Assembly (NCBI GenBank): GCA_965199805.1 | Contig: CBDATO010000001.1 | Coordinates: forward strand, 1,612,001-1,676,000 | Origin: DATAZK01 sp965199805 | GTDB lineage: Bacteria > Actinomycetota > Actinomycetes > Frankiales > Frankiaceae | DNA: 64,000 bases | Direction of reading: 5' to 3' | In this document: one piece after another, positions 45,055 through 53,976 of the stretch | Layout: the number at the start of each line of letters is the position of its first letter | Position numbering within the stretch: position 1 is the stretch's first letter | Made by a program: the position numbers and the translations under genes | The notes under the pieces: generated by a model | The model's database searches: none | What the model was told of the DNA's origin: nothing | What the model saw: only the letters and a program-made list of their open reading frames with translations

Positions 45055-45972
45055 TCAGCCGAAGGCCCGCCGGGCAAGATCGAGCAGCGCGTCGGCGTCC
45101 CGCACCGCTTCGACCGTGGCGATGGCCGCGAGCCCCAGGGTCACCAGCGGCACGCTCAACCACAGGGGACGCGTCCGCGTCACCGGTACGAGCAGCGCCT
45201 CCACACGTGCGACGACGACACCGTCGGCCATCCCGACGGCCAACGCGCCGGCTCGCTGCGCCGTGGTGGCCAACGCCGCCTTCGCCACGGTCTGCGCCAC
45301 CATCCGGCGGTCGCCGACCACCGACACGGCGGCCTCATCGGCCCAGCGCTCCAAGGCCTGATCACCGCAGGCCGCCAGCCGATTCCCGAAGGGCAGAGCG
45401 GCCCCGGCGAGCCGGGCCGACACCTGGAAGGCCCAGTGCCGCGCACGGAGATGGCAACGCTCGTGAGCCAGCAGCACCGCACGCTCGTCGACCGTCAGGA
45501 CATCCCACATGCCCGATGTGATGAGCACCGCGCCCGGCAGCCCCGGCACCGTCACGGCCTCCGGCACGGGAGACGGGATGATCACGTACCACCCGTTGTC
45601 CGGACGCCAGGCAGCGGCCCGTAGCTGACGCAGCCTCGCCAGGCTCCCCACCGTACGGACGCCGGCCAGCGTGAGACCGCCGAGCGATGCGGCCAGCAGC
45701 ACCGCGGCCACGACGCCGACGGCGACAGGCACCGGGCTGTCCGCCCGTAACGACCGGGCCGACCAGGTGCCGGCGTCGGCAACGACGTCCCACCGACCGA
45801 GCGTGACCACGGTGAGCGCCGCCAGCCCGAGCATCCAGCAGAGTGCACAGGCGACGGAGCCGACGGCCAGCAGCAGGGCTGCTGCCTTCGGGGCGACGCG
45901 CGGGGCGATCCGGATGAGCAGCCACGAGCCTGTCAGCGCCAGAGCCAGCGCCCCGTAGACCGCGTACCTCAT
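45055..45972 (-). CDS. M56-family membrane metallopeptidase (BlaR1/MecR1-like, no sensor domain)
   Basis: A 305-residue membrane protein. Helices at about 5-22, 32-56, 80-105 and near 270-290 frame a cytoplasmic-type zinc peptidase with HERCH (an HExxH motif) and a later ERWADEAAV segment providing the third ligand. BlaR1 relatives cut a partner BlaI repressor. The C-terminal penicillin-binding sensor of true BlaR1 is absent, as in most actinobacterial members. The BlaI-type gene ends one base before its ATG (TGACATG), so they are coupled. Confidence 0.88.
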   Translation of the reverse strand: MRYAVYGALALALTGSWLLIRIAPRVAPKAAALLLAVGSVACALCWMLGLAALTVVTLGRWDVVADAGTWSARSLRADSPVPVAVGVVAAVLLAASLGGLTLAGVRTVGSLARLRQLRAAAWRPDNGWYVIIPSPVPEAVTVPGLPGAVLITSGMWDVLTVDERAVLLAHERCHLRARHWAFQVSARLAGAALPFGNRLAACGDQALERWADEAAVSVVGDRRMVAQTVAKAALATTAQRAGALAVGMADGVVVARVEALLVPVTRTRPLWLSVPLVTLGLAAIATVEAVRDADALLDLARRAFG

Positions 45973-45973
45973 G

Positions 45974-46333
45974 TCAGTCCCGCCCTCCCGACTCGAGGAT
46001 CCGGCGCAGCAACGCCTCGTCCTGCTCGGACAACGCCTCGACGAAGCGGCTCAGCACGTCGGCGGGGTTGGAGCCGTGCGACAGCGCCTCCGTCATCGAC
46101 TGCGCGGCGCGATCGTCGGCCCGGAAGGTGGGGCTGTACGCGAACGCCCGGCCGACGCGGCGGCGCGTCAGCACTCCTTTGGCATGCAACCGGACCAGCG
46201 TCGTCATGACCGTGGTGTACGCCAGCAGCCGATCAAGAGCCCGCTGGACCTCCCCCGGGGTCAACGGCTCAGGGGCTGCTTCCAGCAGAGCCATGACGTC
46301 GGCCTCCAGGGATCCGGGCACAGGCCTCCTCAC
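45974..46333 (-). CDS. BlaI/MecI/CopY-family winged-helix repressor
   Basis: A protein of about 119 residues from GTG 46333. LEADVMALLEAAPEPLTPGEVQRAL is the first half of the winged helix, LAYTTVMTTLVRLHAKGVLTRRRVGRAFAYSP the recognition helix and wing, and the C-terminus is a dimerisation helix pair. An upstream ATG at 46390 would give 138 residues, but would come within a few bases of overlapping the HNH remnant, and the family normally starts near GSLEADVM. The partner M56 protease follows directly. The regulated genes are not obvious; no beta-lactamase is present here. Confidence 0.88.
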   Translation of the reverse strand: MRRPVPGSLEADVMALLEAAPEPLTPGEVQRALDRLLAYTTVMTTLVRLHAKGVLTRRRVGRAFAYSPTFRADDRAAQSMTEALSHGSNPADVLSRFVEALSEQDEALLRRILESGGRD

Positions 46334-46373
46334 GCCGAGCAGAAGTGATGAGGCGATGCTAAGGCGCCTGCCA

Positions 46374-47048
46374 TCAGAACGGACAGCCATCGTGGATCGC
46401 CGAACGTCCGCTGGTCTCCCAAGGCGTGCTGGAGGTCGTCTTCGGCTTGGACGGCTCGGGCTCATGCCGGGGCTCGTACGGTTCGGGATCCGGTGGCTCG
46501 GGCTCGGTCGGGATGTCGCAGTCCGCGTCGTCGGGTGGCCGGTAGTCGTACCGGGCGACGGGATAGTGCCGGCCGAGGGGACTGACCCACACCGGTGGTT
46601 CGGTGTCGCTGGTCTGCAGGGGCCACGTTGTCTCGTGCTTGATTCGGTGGCGTTTGGGACACAGCGGACGCAGGTTGTGCCGGCAGGTCCCACCTCCCGT
46701 GCCGTCGGCACGGTGGGGGACGGCGTGGTCGAGGTCGCAGGTCTCGGCTCGGCGGTTGCAGAACGGGAAGATGCACGTGCGGTCACGGGCCCGCACATAC
46801 CGGGCGAGCGCCGCCGAGGGCCTGTAGGTGCGTCGGCCGAGGTCGAGCAGGCCACCCGTCTGAGGGTCGTGCAGCAGCCGCCGCCAGGAGCCGTCCATCG
46901 CGAGATCTCTTGTCACCGACGCGGGGAGCGGGCCGTACCGGTCGGAGGACCACCTGACCTGCGGGAACTTCCGAGTTGGGGATAACTTCCTGAGCCGCAA
47001 GACGCGGCCGAACGCCGACGGACCGCGCCAGAGGCGCCGGCCCCACAA
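46374..47048 (-). pseudogene. 5'-truncated HNH endonuclease (DUF222/13E12 type)
   Basis: The frame contains the C-terminal part of an actinobacterial DUF222-HNH protein: RYGPLPASVTRDLA, LLDLGRRTYRPSAALARYV, then the HNH core CIFPFCNRRAETCDLDHAVPH, HNLRPLCPKRHRIKH. The DUF222 N-terminal part, usually 200 or more residues, is absent. The first ~33 codons from 47048 are Arg-rich and not like the family. The tail is Pro/Glu-rich. The break lies close to the tRNA-Pro terminator. These genes are multicopy in actinobacteria and their role is unclear; this copy is probably inactive in its original form. Confidence 0.75.
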
Positions 47049-47052
47049 CGCA

Positions 47053-47097
47053 GAAACTCCTGACCCCCACGGCCGACGCCGTAGGTCCAGGAGTTCG
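47053..47097 (-). terminator. Terminator hairpin downstream of tRNA-Pro
   Basis: AACTCCTG (47055-47062) pairs with CAGGAGTT (47088-47095), with ACC/GGT pairing and a second ACGGC/GCCGT fold inside. It lies about 20 bases 3' of the tRNA on the minus strand. Confidence 0.75.
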
Positions 47098-47116
47098 GAT
47101 CTCTCGGGAGATCACG

Positions 47117-47193
<77 letters not shown>

Positions 47194-47241
47194 CGACCGA
47201 AGGGGAGCCTACCGGACTCCGGGCCTGCTCCGCGCCGGGTT

Positions 47242-48147
47242 TCAGGCCCGCGCGGTCAAGGTGAGAAGCGTCGCCTCGGGACGGCAGGCGAAGCGCACCG
47301 GCGCGTAGGGCGATGTGCCCAATCCGGCGGAGACGTGCAGCCAGGCCGGGTCGCCGGACGGGGTCACCGGAGCGCCGTAGCGGGTCAGGCCGCGGGCGTG
47401 GGCGCGGTCGATGCCGCAGTTGGTGACGATGGGGCCGTAGCCCGGCAGGCAGACCTGACCGCCATGGGTGTGACCGGCCAGCAGCAGCTCGCACCCGTCG
47501 GCGGCGTACGCGTCGATGATGCGCGGCTCCGGCGCGTGGGCGATGCCCAGCCGCAGGTCTGCGGCGGGGTCGGCCGGGCCCCGTACGTCGTCGAGCCGGT
47601 CACGCCGCAGGTACGGGTCGTCGACACCTCGGACGTCGACGACGCGGCCGTCGACCTTCAGCTCGACCCGCACGTTCGTCAGGTCGGACCATCCGCCCGA
47701 CACCAGCTGACGGGCGAACGCCGACCAGTCGATAGGGGCGCCCTTCGGCTCCTTGCGCTTGCCGACGAAGTAGCGCGCCGGATTCTTCGGCGTGGGCTCG
47801 AAGTAGTCGTTGTTGCCGGGCACGAAGATCCCCGGCCGGTCGAGCAGAGGCGCCAAGGCGTCCAGGGTCGCCGGTCCTGCGCTCGCCGAGGAGAGCACGT
47901 CGCCGGTCAGCACCACCAGGTCCGGCAGCAGCCGGCCGAGATCACGCAGCCAGGCCTGCTTCGACTCCTGCCGGTCCAGCATGTGCAGGTCGGACAGGTG
48001 CAGCACCCGGAACGGGTCGGCCCCGGCCGTCAGCACCGGCACGTGCAGGCGGCGCAGCGTGAAGGCGTTGCGCTCGTAACCGCAGCCGTAGGCCAATGCC
48101 GTCGCCCCGGCCAGGCCCGCCGCGCCGACGACAGTGCGTATCCGCAT
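47242..48147 (-). CDS. Calcineurin-like metallophosphoesterase (Rv3683-like)
   Basis: A 301-residue protein with all two-metal phosphoesterase blocks: LSDLHM, LTGDVL, PGNNDYF, GIAHAPEP and LAGHTHGGQ. The GHTHGGQVCLPG block and an N-terminal hydrophobic stretch with YGCGYERN resemble the YkuE/Rv3683 group, thought to act on membrane or cell-wall phospho-compounds. It is the gene after the class A PBP, as Rv3683 lies next to ponA2 in Mycobacterium. The stretch before residue 20 may be a membrane anchor. Substrate unknown. Confidence 0.92.
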   Translation of the reverse strand: MRIRTVVGAAGLAGATALAYGCGYERNAFTLRRLHVPVLTAGADPFRVLHLSDLHMLDRQESKQAWLRDLGRLLPDLVVLTGDVLSSASAGPATLDALAPLLDRPGIFVPGNNDYFEPTPKNPARYFVGKRKEPKGAPIDWSAFARQLVSGGWSDLTNVRVELKVDGRVVDVRGVDDPYLRRDRLDDVRGPADPAADLRLGIAHAPEPRIIDAYAADGCELLLAGHTHGGQVCLPGYGPIVTNCGIDRAHARGLTRYGAPVTPSGDPAWLHVSAGLGTSPYAPVRFACRPEATLLTLTARA

Positions 48148-48167
48148 GCATCCAGTCTGCCTGCCGG

Positions 48168-50792
48168 CTACTTCTTCTTGCCGCCTCCGTTGGCGCCGGT
48201 GCCGGTTTCGGTGGGCGTGGTGGCGGGCGCCTTACCCGTGGGCTGGGTCGCGGGAGCCACCGGCTTGGTCGTCGGCGTCGACGGCTTCGGGGCCGGCGGG
48301 AGGACGACCGGCGGAGGCGCGGGTGCCGGCCCCCCGGAGGTGTAGATCGTGACGATGCCTCCGGGCACCTCCACGCCGGCTCCCGGAGACGTGTAGGCCA
48401 CGAGGCCCGGCGTCACGGAGCTGTAGACGGTGCCACCGACGACGGGCGTGAAGCCGGTGCCCGTGAGGTAGGCGGACGCCGTGCCGATGTCCTTGCCCGT
48501 GACGTCCGGGACACCCGTCGAGAGCGGGATGGACAGCTGCGCGGCCGCCGGCGGGAAGTCCTCGATGGGCAAGCCGTCCGACAGGGCGGTCACGCTGGAC
48601 GCCCAGATCCGGGTCGGCATGTCGCCGCCGAAGACCGGGCTCTGCGACACCCCACCGATGATCGTGCCGTCGGGCACGGTGGTGACCGACTGCCCAGGCG
48701 CGACGTAGCCGGCGTACTGCATCGGGTAGTAGGTCGCGCTGCGGGCGTCACCGAGCCAGACGGCGGCCGTCAGCTGAGGGATGTAGCCGACGAACCAGGC
48801 GTCGTAGTGCTCGTTCGTCGTCCCGGTCTTGCCTGCGGCCGGCCGGCCGACGTAACCGTTGGCGGCGCCCGTGCCGCCCGGACTGGAGATCACGTTTTCG
48901 AGCATCCCGGTGACGGTGTCGGCGACCTGCGGCGTGATGACCTGCTGGCACTTGCCGGGACCGTCGTACTTGACCGCCTTGCCCCCCGAGTCGGTCATGG
49001 TCAGGACGGGCTTGGGATAGCAGCGCAGCCCGTGGCCGGCGACGGTGTTGTAGGCCGTCGCCATGTCGAGCACGCTGACTTCCAAGGACCCGAGCGTCAG
49101 CGATCCGATCAAGGCCTTGTCGCCCTGGTAGGTCGGCGACTGCACCCCCAGCTTGATGGCGGCATCGCGTACGGCCGCGAGACCGGCCCGCTTCTCCAGC
49201 TGGACGAAGTACGTGTTCACGGAGCCGGTGGTCGCCGCCGCCATGTCACACCGGCAGGCCTCGGAGTCGCCCGCGTTCTGGTAGGCCTGCCCGTACGGCG
49301 CGATCACGCCGGGAACGTCGGCCGGGCACTGGCCCGGGTAGCCGGGGTTGGGCCCGAGGCCCGTGACGTACACGCACGGCGGCGAGTTGAACACCGTCGA
49401 GGCCGGGATGCCTTGGTCGAGCGAGGCGACCAACGTGAACAGCTTGGCCGTCGAGCCCTCCTGGAAGTTGGGCGTGGTCGCGTAGTTCACCTTCGTGTGC
49501 ACGAAGTCCACGGACTCGACGATCTTCCCGTTCTTGACCGCGAAGGACGGCAGGTTGTCGGTCGTGTTGCCGTAGATCCGGTTGACCGCCATGGCGAGGA
49601 CCTCACCGGTACCCGGCTTCATCACGACCTCGGCCGTACCGATGCGCCCCCCGGCCGGGTTCAGCGCGTCGATCGCCGCCTGGGTCTTGGCCTGGGCCAC
49701 CGGGTCGAGCGACGTGCGGATCGTGAGGCCGCCCTCGAACAGGCGCCGCTCCCGCGCCTCGGCGGTCACGCCGAAGTTCTTGTCGTTGAGCAGCGTGGTG
49801 CGCACGTAGTCGCAGAAGAACGCGGCGCTGCCGGCCTGGTCGCAGCCGTCGTCGAGGTACTTGTACGCGGAGGAGATCCCGAGCGGGAACTTCTTGGCGT
49901 AGTTGGCCTGGGCGCGCGTCAGGTACTTCGCGACGACCATCTGGTCGAGCACCAGATTGCGGCGGGCGGTCGCGGCCTGCGGGTGCAGCTTGGGGTTGTA
50001 CGCGGTCGGGCTGTTGACGATCCCGGCCAGGGTCGCCGCCTGCACGACGTTCAGCTGCTTCGCGCTGACACCGAAGTAGTGCTGGGCCGCCGCCTCGACG
50101 CCGTACGCGCCGTCACCGAAATTCGTGATGTTGAGGTAGTTGGCCAAGATTTGATCCTTGGAGAGCTTGCGCTCGAGCGCCAAGGCGTAGCGCGCCTCCT
50201 GGATCTTGCGCTTGGCGGTGCGCTCGGTTGCCGCCTTCCGCTCCTCCGGGGTGTTCGCGGACTCGAGCAGGACGTTCTTGACGTACTGCTGAGTCAGCGT
50301 CGAGCCACCCTGGGTGACCTCACCGGTCTCCTGGTTCTTGAATGCAGCGCGCAAGAGGCCCTTGTAGTCGACGCCGTGGTGCTCGTAGAAGCGCCGGTCC
50401 TCGATGGAGATGATCGCGTGCCGCATGACCAGCGGGATCTGCGCCAGCGGGATGTCGACCCGGTCCTCGGGCCCGTGCAAGGTGGCCAGCCGGTTGCCCT
50501 TGCTGTCGAGGATGACGGAGCGCTGCGCCAGCGGCGGCTGCACGAGCACCGTCGGCAGCCCGTTGAAGAAGTCGGCGCTCGCCTTCGCCGTCGCCCCCAC
50601 GCCACCGATCACCGGCAGCGCCAGGAAGGCCACGAGCAGGCCCGCGACTCCGGAGAGCACGACCAGCGCCAGCAGCTTCGAGGGCCGGTGGCGCCGGGTC
50701 TTGCCGGAGCCGGCCGGGGCGACGCCCGGGATCGTCGCGGCGACCGCGCGGGCACGGGAGCGCCGGGACTTCGGCGCGGGAGTGGATGTCAC
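48168..50792 (-). CDS. ponA2: Bifunctional class A penicillin-binding protein with one PASTA domain
   Basis: An 874-residue enzyme that polymerises and cross-links peptidoglycan. A cytoplasmic basic tail and one membrane helix (about 40-66) precede a GT51 transglycosylase (EDRRFYEHHGVD with the catalytic Glu, GGSTLTQQYVKN). A penicillin-binding transpeptidase follows with Ser447 (GSTAK), SVN and KTGTT. One PASTA domain (about 765-830, VPDVTGKDIGTASAYL) and a Pro/Thr/Lys tail end the protein. The layout and neighbours match mycobacterial PonA2. It is divergent from the WhiB gene across 382 bases. Confidence 0.95.
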   Translation of the reverse strand: MTSTPAPKSRRSRARAVAATIPGVAPAGSGKTRRHRPSKLLALVVLSGVAGLLVAFLALPVIGGVGATAKASADFFNGLPTVLVQPPLAQRSVILDSKGNRLATLHGPEDRVDIPLAQIPLVMRHAIISIEDRRFYEHHGVDYKGLLRAAFKNQETGEVTQGGSTLTQQYVKNVLLESANTPEERKAATERTAKRKIQEARYALALERKLSKDQILANYLNITNFGDGAYGVEAAAQHYFGVSAKQLNVVQAATLAGIVNSPTAYNPKLHPQAATARRNLVLDQMVVAKYLTRAQANYAKKFPLGISSAYKYLDDGCDQAGSAAFFCDYVRTTLLNDKNFGVTAEARERRLFEGGLTIRTSLDPVAQAKTQAAIDALNPAGGRIGTAEVVMKPGTGEVLAMAVNRIYGNTTDNLPSFAVKNGKIVESVDFVHTKVNYATTPNFQEGSTAKLFTLVASLDQGIPASTVFNSPPCVYVTGLGPNPGYPGQCPADVPGVIAPYGQAYQNAGDSEACRCDMAAATTGSVNTYFVQLEKRAGLAAVRDAAIKLGVQSPTYQGDKALIGSLTLGSLEVSVLDMATAYNTVAGHGLRCYPKPVLTMTDSGGKAVKYDGPGKCQQVITPQVADTVTGMLENVISSPGGTGAANGYVGRPAAGKTGTTNEHYDAWFVGYIPQLTAAVWLGDARSATYYPMQYAGYVAPGQSVTTVPDGTIIGGVSQSPVFGGDMPTRIWASSVTALSDGLPIEDFPPAAAQLSIPLSTGVPDVTGKDIGTASAYLTGTGFTPVVGGTVYSSVTPGLVAYTSPGAGVEVPGGIVTIYTSGGPAPAPPPVVLPPAPKPSTPTTKPVAPATQPTGKAPATTPTETGTGANGGGKKK

Positions 50793-51174
50793 GAGGGAGG
50801 TGGCACTTTCCGGGAGGCGGGCTCAGGCACCTGCGAGGGGGCCGTAACAGCACGGAAGACGTGCGCTCTATCGGACGAATCGGACTCGCCCGGACGCGTT
50901 TCGACCGCATCGTCTCACGATCGGGTGACGCCGGCGGCCGCTCTGTGGACAACCCGGGTCCGGAGCAATTCGCCGTCGGAGGACCGAACGGGCCTGCACG
51001 CCCAACGGAAACCCAATTTCGACGCCCTATTGCATTGGCCATGGCCCATAGGGACTATGTCACCAACAGTCACATCTAGGTCTGTCGCGAGACGGGCCCA
51101 CTTCATACGTTCTAGCCAGTCGGTGACAGGTCCGCCGACCATCTCCCTGACAAGAGCCCCCTGGACCTGGGCTC
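50793..51174. promoter_or_regulatory. Intergenic control region between ponA2 and whiB
   Basis: A 382-base gene-free gap between divergent starts. It contains a 10-bp palindrome GGCCATGGCC at 51037-51046, set inside longer CCCTAT (51025-51030) / ATAGGG (51048-51053) arms. Two GTCAC direct repeats lie 10 bases apart (51059, 51069). Local AT content is higher around 51015-51080, as expected of a promoter. I cannot define -10/-35 boxes with confidence. Confidence 0.5.
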
Positions 51175-51546
51175 ATGCATAGAGAGCACACCAGCACCCC
51201 GATGAACACCGCAGTCGTAACGAGCGCCGCTCCCCCCGTGATCTCACTCGTCGGTACGCGTACGGAGAGTGACTGGACCACCCGAGCCGCCTGCCGCGAC
51301 ATCGACCCTGACGAGCTCTTCGTCCAGGGCGCCGCGCAGAACCGCGCCAAGACCCGTTGTTTCGGCTGCGTCGTCCGCACCGAGTGCCTGGCCGACGCCC
51401 TCGACAACCGCGTCGAATTCGGCGTGTGGGGCGGCATGACCGAGCGCGAGCGCCGGGCCCTGCTCCGTCGCCGCCCCGACATCACGTCCTGGCGCACCCT
51501 GCTGGAGAGCGCCCGCGCCGAGGCGCTGGGCCGGGTCGTCGTCTGA
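51175..51546 (+). CDS. WhiB-family iron-sulfur regulator (WhiB4/WblA type)
   Basis: A protein of up to 123 residues. Cys40, Cys62, Cys65 and Cys71 form the C-x21-C-x2-C-x5-C set that holds a [4Fe-4S] cluster. GVWGG at 83-87 and the following RERRALLRRRP basic segment are the WhiB DNA- and sigma-contacting parts. DPDELFVQGAAQNRAK plus position next to ponA2 and the Get3-like pair match Rv3681c (whiB4) and Streptomyces wblA. The start is uncertain: ATG 51175 or in-frame ATG 51202; neither has a good ribosome site. It probably senses O2 or NO. Confidence 0.95.
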   Translation: MHREHTSTPMNTAVVTSAAPPVISLVGTRTESDWTTRAACRDIDPDELFVQGAAQNRAKTRCFGCVVRTECLADALDNRVEFGVWGGMTERERRALLRRRPDITSWRTLLESARAEALGRVVV

Positions 51547-51558
51547 CGGCCCGCGGGC

Positions 51559-52740
51559 TCACCGGCCCGCGTCCTCCAGGCTCGCCACGCCCTCGGCGAG
51601 CTCGCGCGCGATCTGGCGTAATCCGTCGAGGTCGTGCACGTCGCCCGACAGCGCGGTGATCTCGGCCCGCGCGACCTCGGGGTGAGCGAGCGTGAAGCGC
51701 TCGGCGAGCCGCCGCTGCCGCGCGGAGGTGGCCACCCGGTCGGCGTGGATGCGCAGCACCGAGGCGGCCAGCGGAGCGCTGGTGTCGAGCTCCTCGGCGG
51801 CGGCGAGTGACCGCTCGACGGAGAGCTCCGGCGCCGCGCTGCGCAGCACCCGGTTGAGCACCAGGCCGGCGAGCGGCATGCGGTCCTTCGCGAGCCGGTC
51901 GATGAAGTACGACGCCTCGCGCAGGGCCGCCGGCTCCGGCGCCGACACCACGACGAAGGACGTGCCCGGCGCGGCGAGCAGCCGGTACGTCTCCTCGGCC
52001 CGCTGGCGGAAGCCGCCGAACATGGTCTCGAGCGCCGCCACGAACTGGCTCACGTCCTGCAGCACCTGCGCGCCCATGACCTTGGTGAACAGCCGGGTGA
52101 ACGTCAGGAAGCTGGTCGACACGACCTTCATGTAGGCGCGGCCGCCCGCCTTGGCGGGGGCGACCAGCAGCCGCAGGAGCCGGCCGTCGAGGAAGCGGGC
52201 GAGGCTCTGCGGCGCGTCGAGGAAGTCGAGCGCCGAGCGGGTCGGCGGGGTGTCGACGACGACCAGGTCCCAGCGGCCGGACTCCTTCAGCTGGCCCAGC
52301 TTCTCCATCGCCATGTACTCCTGCGTGCCGGAGAACGACGAGGACAGCGACTGGTAAAAGGGGTTGCCGAAGATCTGCTCGGCCCGGTCGGGGGTCGAAT
52401 GGGCGAGGACGATCTCGTCGAACGTCCGCTTCATGTCCAGCATCATCGCGTCGAGCGAGCCGCCGGCCGACTCGTCGATCCCGGCGACGGGACGCGGGGT
52501 GTTGTCCAGCTCCGTGAGCCCCATCGACTGGGCCAGGCGCCGTGCGGGGTCGATGGTCAGCACGACCACGGACCGGCCGCGCTCGGCGGCCCGCAGGGCG
52601 AGGGCGGCCGCGGTCGTGGTCTTGCCGACCCCGCCGGAGCCGCAGCACACGATGATGCGCTCGGTGTCGAGCACGGCGTCAACGTCCATACGCCGGCGGC
52701 GCTTGCCGTTGGCGGGCGCGCCCGTCTTGGGGGTGCTCAT
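51559..52740 (-). CDS. Get3/ArsA-like ATPase, second subunit (Rv3680-like)
   Basis: A 393-residue cytoplasmic ATPase. The deviant P-loop GSGGVGKT at about 34-41 and the VVDTPPTRSALDFLDAP switch block are typical of ArsA/Get3. The rest is Ala/Leu-rich helices with repeated Arg. The Mycobacterium pair Rv3679-Rv3680 forms a complex linked to stress resistance. The start overlaps the stop of the partner gene by four bases, so the subunits are coupled. No arsenic genes are nearby, so arsenite export is unlikely. Confidence 0.93.
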   Translation of the reverse strand: MSTPKTGAPANGKRRRRMDVDAVLDTERIIVCCGSGGVGKTTTAAALALRAAERGRSVVVLTIDPARRLAQSMGLTELDNTPRPVAGIDESAGGSLDAMMLDMKRTFDEIVLAHSTPDRAEQIFGNPFYQSLSSSFSGTQEYMAMEKLGQLKESGRWDLVVVDTPPTRSALDFLDAPQSLARFLDGRLLRLLVAPAKAGGRAYMKVVSTSFLTFTRLFTKVMGAQVLQDVSQFVAALETMFGGFRQRAEETYRLLAAPGTSFVVVSAPEPAALREASYFIDRLAKDRMPLAGLVLNRVLRSAAPELSVERSLAAAEELDTSAPLAASVLRIHADRVATSARQRRLAERFTLAHPEVARAEITALSGDVHDLDGLRQIARELAEGVASLEDAGR

Positions 52741-53741
52741 CCGGCCAGCCCTTGCGTACGCAGCACCTGGGCGAGCCGGTAGAGGCCACCGAGGTCGACG
52801 ACGTCACCGAGCAGCGGCAGCTCGCACACCGGCAGCTCCAGCGCATCGAGGTCGCTGCGCTCGCGGGACTCCAGCGCGACGCGCTCGGCGTGATCGGTCG
52901 CCTCACGCACCAGCACGGATGCCTGCGCGGCGTCGACCTTCAGCGCGGCGCCCGAGAGGGCGGCGGTGAGGCGGCCGGTGTCGAGCGCCCCGGAGAGCGC
53001 CTCGGCCTGACCCGCGGCGTCGAGCTGCGGCTTGCGGGCCATGTTGACCACCACGGCGCCGAGCGGGAAGCCCGCTTCGCGCAGCTCGGCGGCGCCGTCG
53101 AGCGTCTCCTGCACCGGCATCTCCTCGAGGATCGTGACGAGATGGACGGCCGTCTGCGGCGACTTGAGCAGGGCGACCACGCCCTCCGCCTGGCCGCGTA
53201 CCGGCCCGGCCTTCGCCAGCTCGCGCACCTCGGCCGTCACGTTGAGGAAGCGCGTGATCCGGCCGGTGGGCGGGGCGTCCAGCACCACCGCGTCGTACAC
53301 GATGGCCTTGTTTCCGCGCTTCTGACCACGGGTGACGGCCTCCTTGACCTTGCCGGTGAGCAGCACGTCGCGCATGCCCGGGGCGATGGTGGTGGCGAAG
53401 TCGACGACCCCGAAGCGCTTGAGCGCCCGGCCGGCGCGCTTCATCCCGTAGAAGAGCTCGAGGTAGTCGAGCAGGGCCTCCTCGGGGTCGATCGCGAGCG
53501 CGTACACCTCGCCGCCCCCGGGCGCTGAGGCCACCTTGCGCTCCTCGTACGGCAGCGGCGGGGTGTCGAAGAGCTGCGCGATGCCCTGGCGGCCCTCGAC
53601 CTCGGTGAGCAGCACCTTGCGGCCGCCGGTGGCCAGCGCGATGGCGAGCGCCCCGGCGACGGTGGATTTGCCGGTGCCGCCCTTGCCCGTGACGACGTGC
53701 AGTCGCACGTCGCGAAAGGGATGCGGCTTCGGGCGATCCAT
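52737..53741 (-). CDS. Get3/ArsA-like ATPase, first subunit (Rv3679-like)
   Basis: A 334-residue partner of the downstream ATPase. GKGGTGKST at about 19-27 is the P-loop, and VVLDAPPTGRITRFLN the switch block. ATG 53741 is chosen because the strand RLHVVTGKGG follows directly; a longer frame to 53807 adds non-conserved residues and would overlap the divergent DUF4177 gene. The four-base overlap with the second subunit gene suggests equal synthesis. Role by homology: a two-subunit Get3-like ATPase of uncertain cargo. Confidence 0.93.
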   Translation of the reverse strand: MDRPKPHPFRDVRLHVVTGKGGTGKSTVAGALAIALATGGRKVLLTEVEGRQGIAQLFDTPPLPYEERKVASAPGGGEVYALAIDPEEALLDYLELFYGMKRAGRALKRFGVVDFATTIAPGMRDVLLTGKVKEAVTRGQKRGNKAIVYDAVVLDAPPTGRITRFLNVTAEVRELAKAGPVRGQAEGVVALLKSPQTAVHLVTILEEMPVQETLDGAAELREAGFPLGAVVVNMARKPQLDAAGQAEALSGALDTGRLTAALSGAALKVDAAQASVLVREATDHAERVALESRERSDLDALELPVCELPLLGDVVDLGGLYRLAQVLRTQGLAG

Positions 53742-53805
53742 CTTTTCGACGCTACTCGCGGTGCCGGACAGCGGCACCCCCGTCGTCATCCCTAGGGTGA
53801 GGCAC

Positions 53806-53976
53806 ATGCAGAAGTGGGAGTACGTGACCGTGCCGCTGCTGTCACACGCGACGAAGCAGATTCTCGACTCGTGGGGCGACCAGGGCTATGAGTTGGTGAG
53901 CGTGCTGCCCGGCCCGACCGGCGAGCAGCTCGTGGCATACCTGAAGCGACCGATCGAGCCGGCCGCCGGCCAGTGA
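53806..53976 (+). CDS. Small DUF4177-like protein
   Basis: A 56-residue protein starting at ATG 53806. KWEYVTVPLLSH, a helix, then GYELVSVLPGP and LVAYLKRP form the short beta-alpha-beta unit typical of DUF4177 proteins. Its stop overlaps the GTG start of the RidA gene by four bases, so they are coupled. A small protein here is also common next to the RidA gene in mycobacteria. Function unknown. Confidence 0.82.
   Translation: MQKWEYVTVPLLSHATKQILDSWGDQGYELVSVLPGPTGEQLVAYLKRPIEPAAGQ

Noticed and set aside
51559..53741. Arsenite pump ATPase pair
   Set aside because: The fold is ArsA/Get3-like, but there is no arsB, arsR or arsC, and gene order matches the Rv3679-Rv3680 Get3-like pair.
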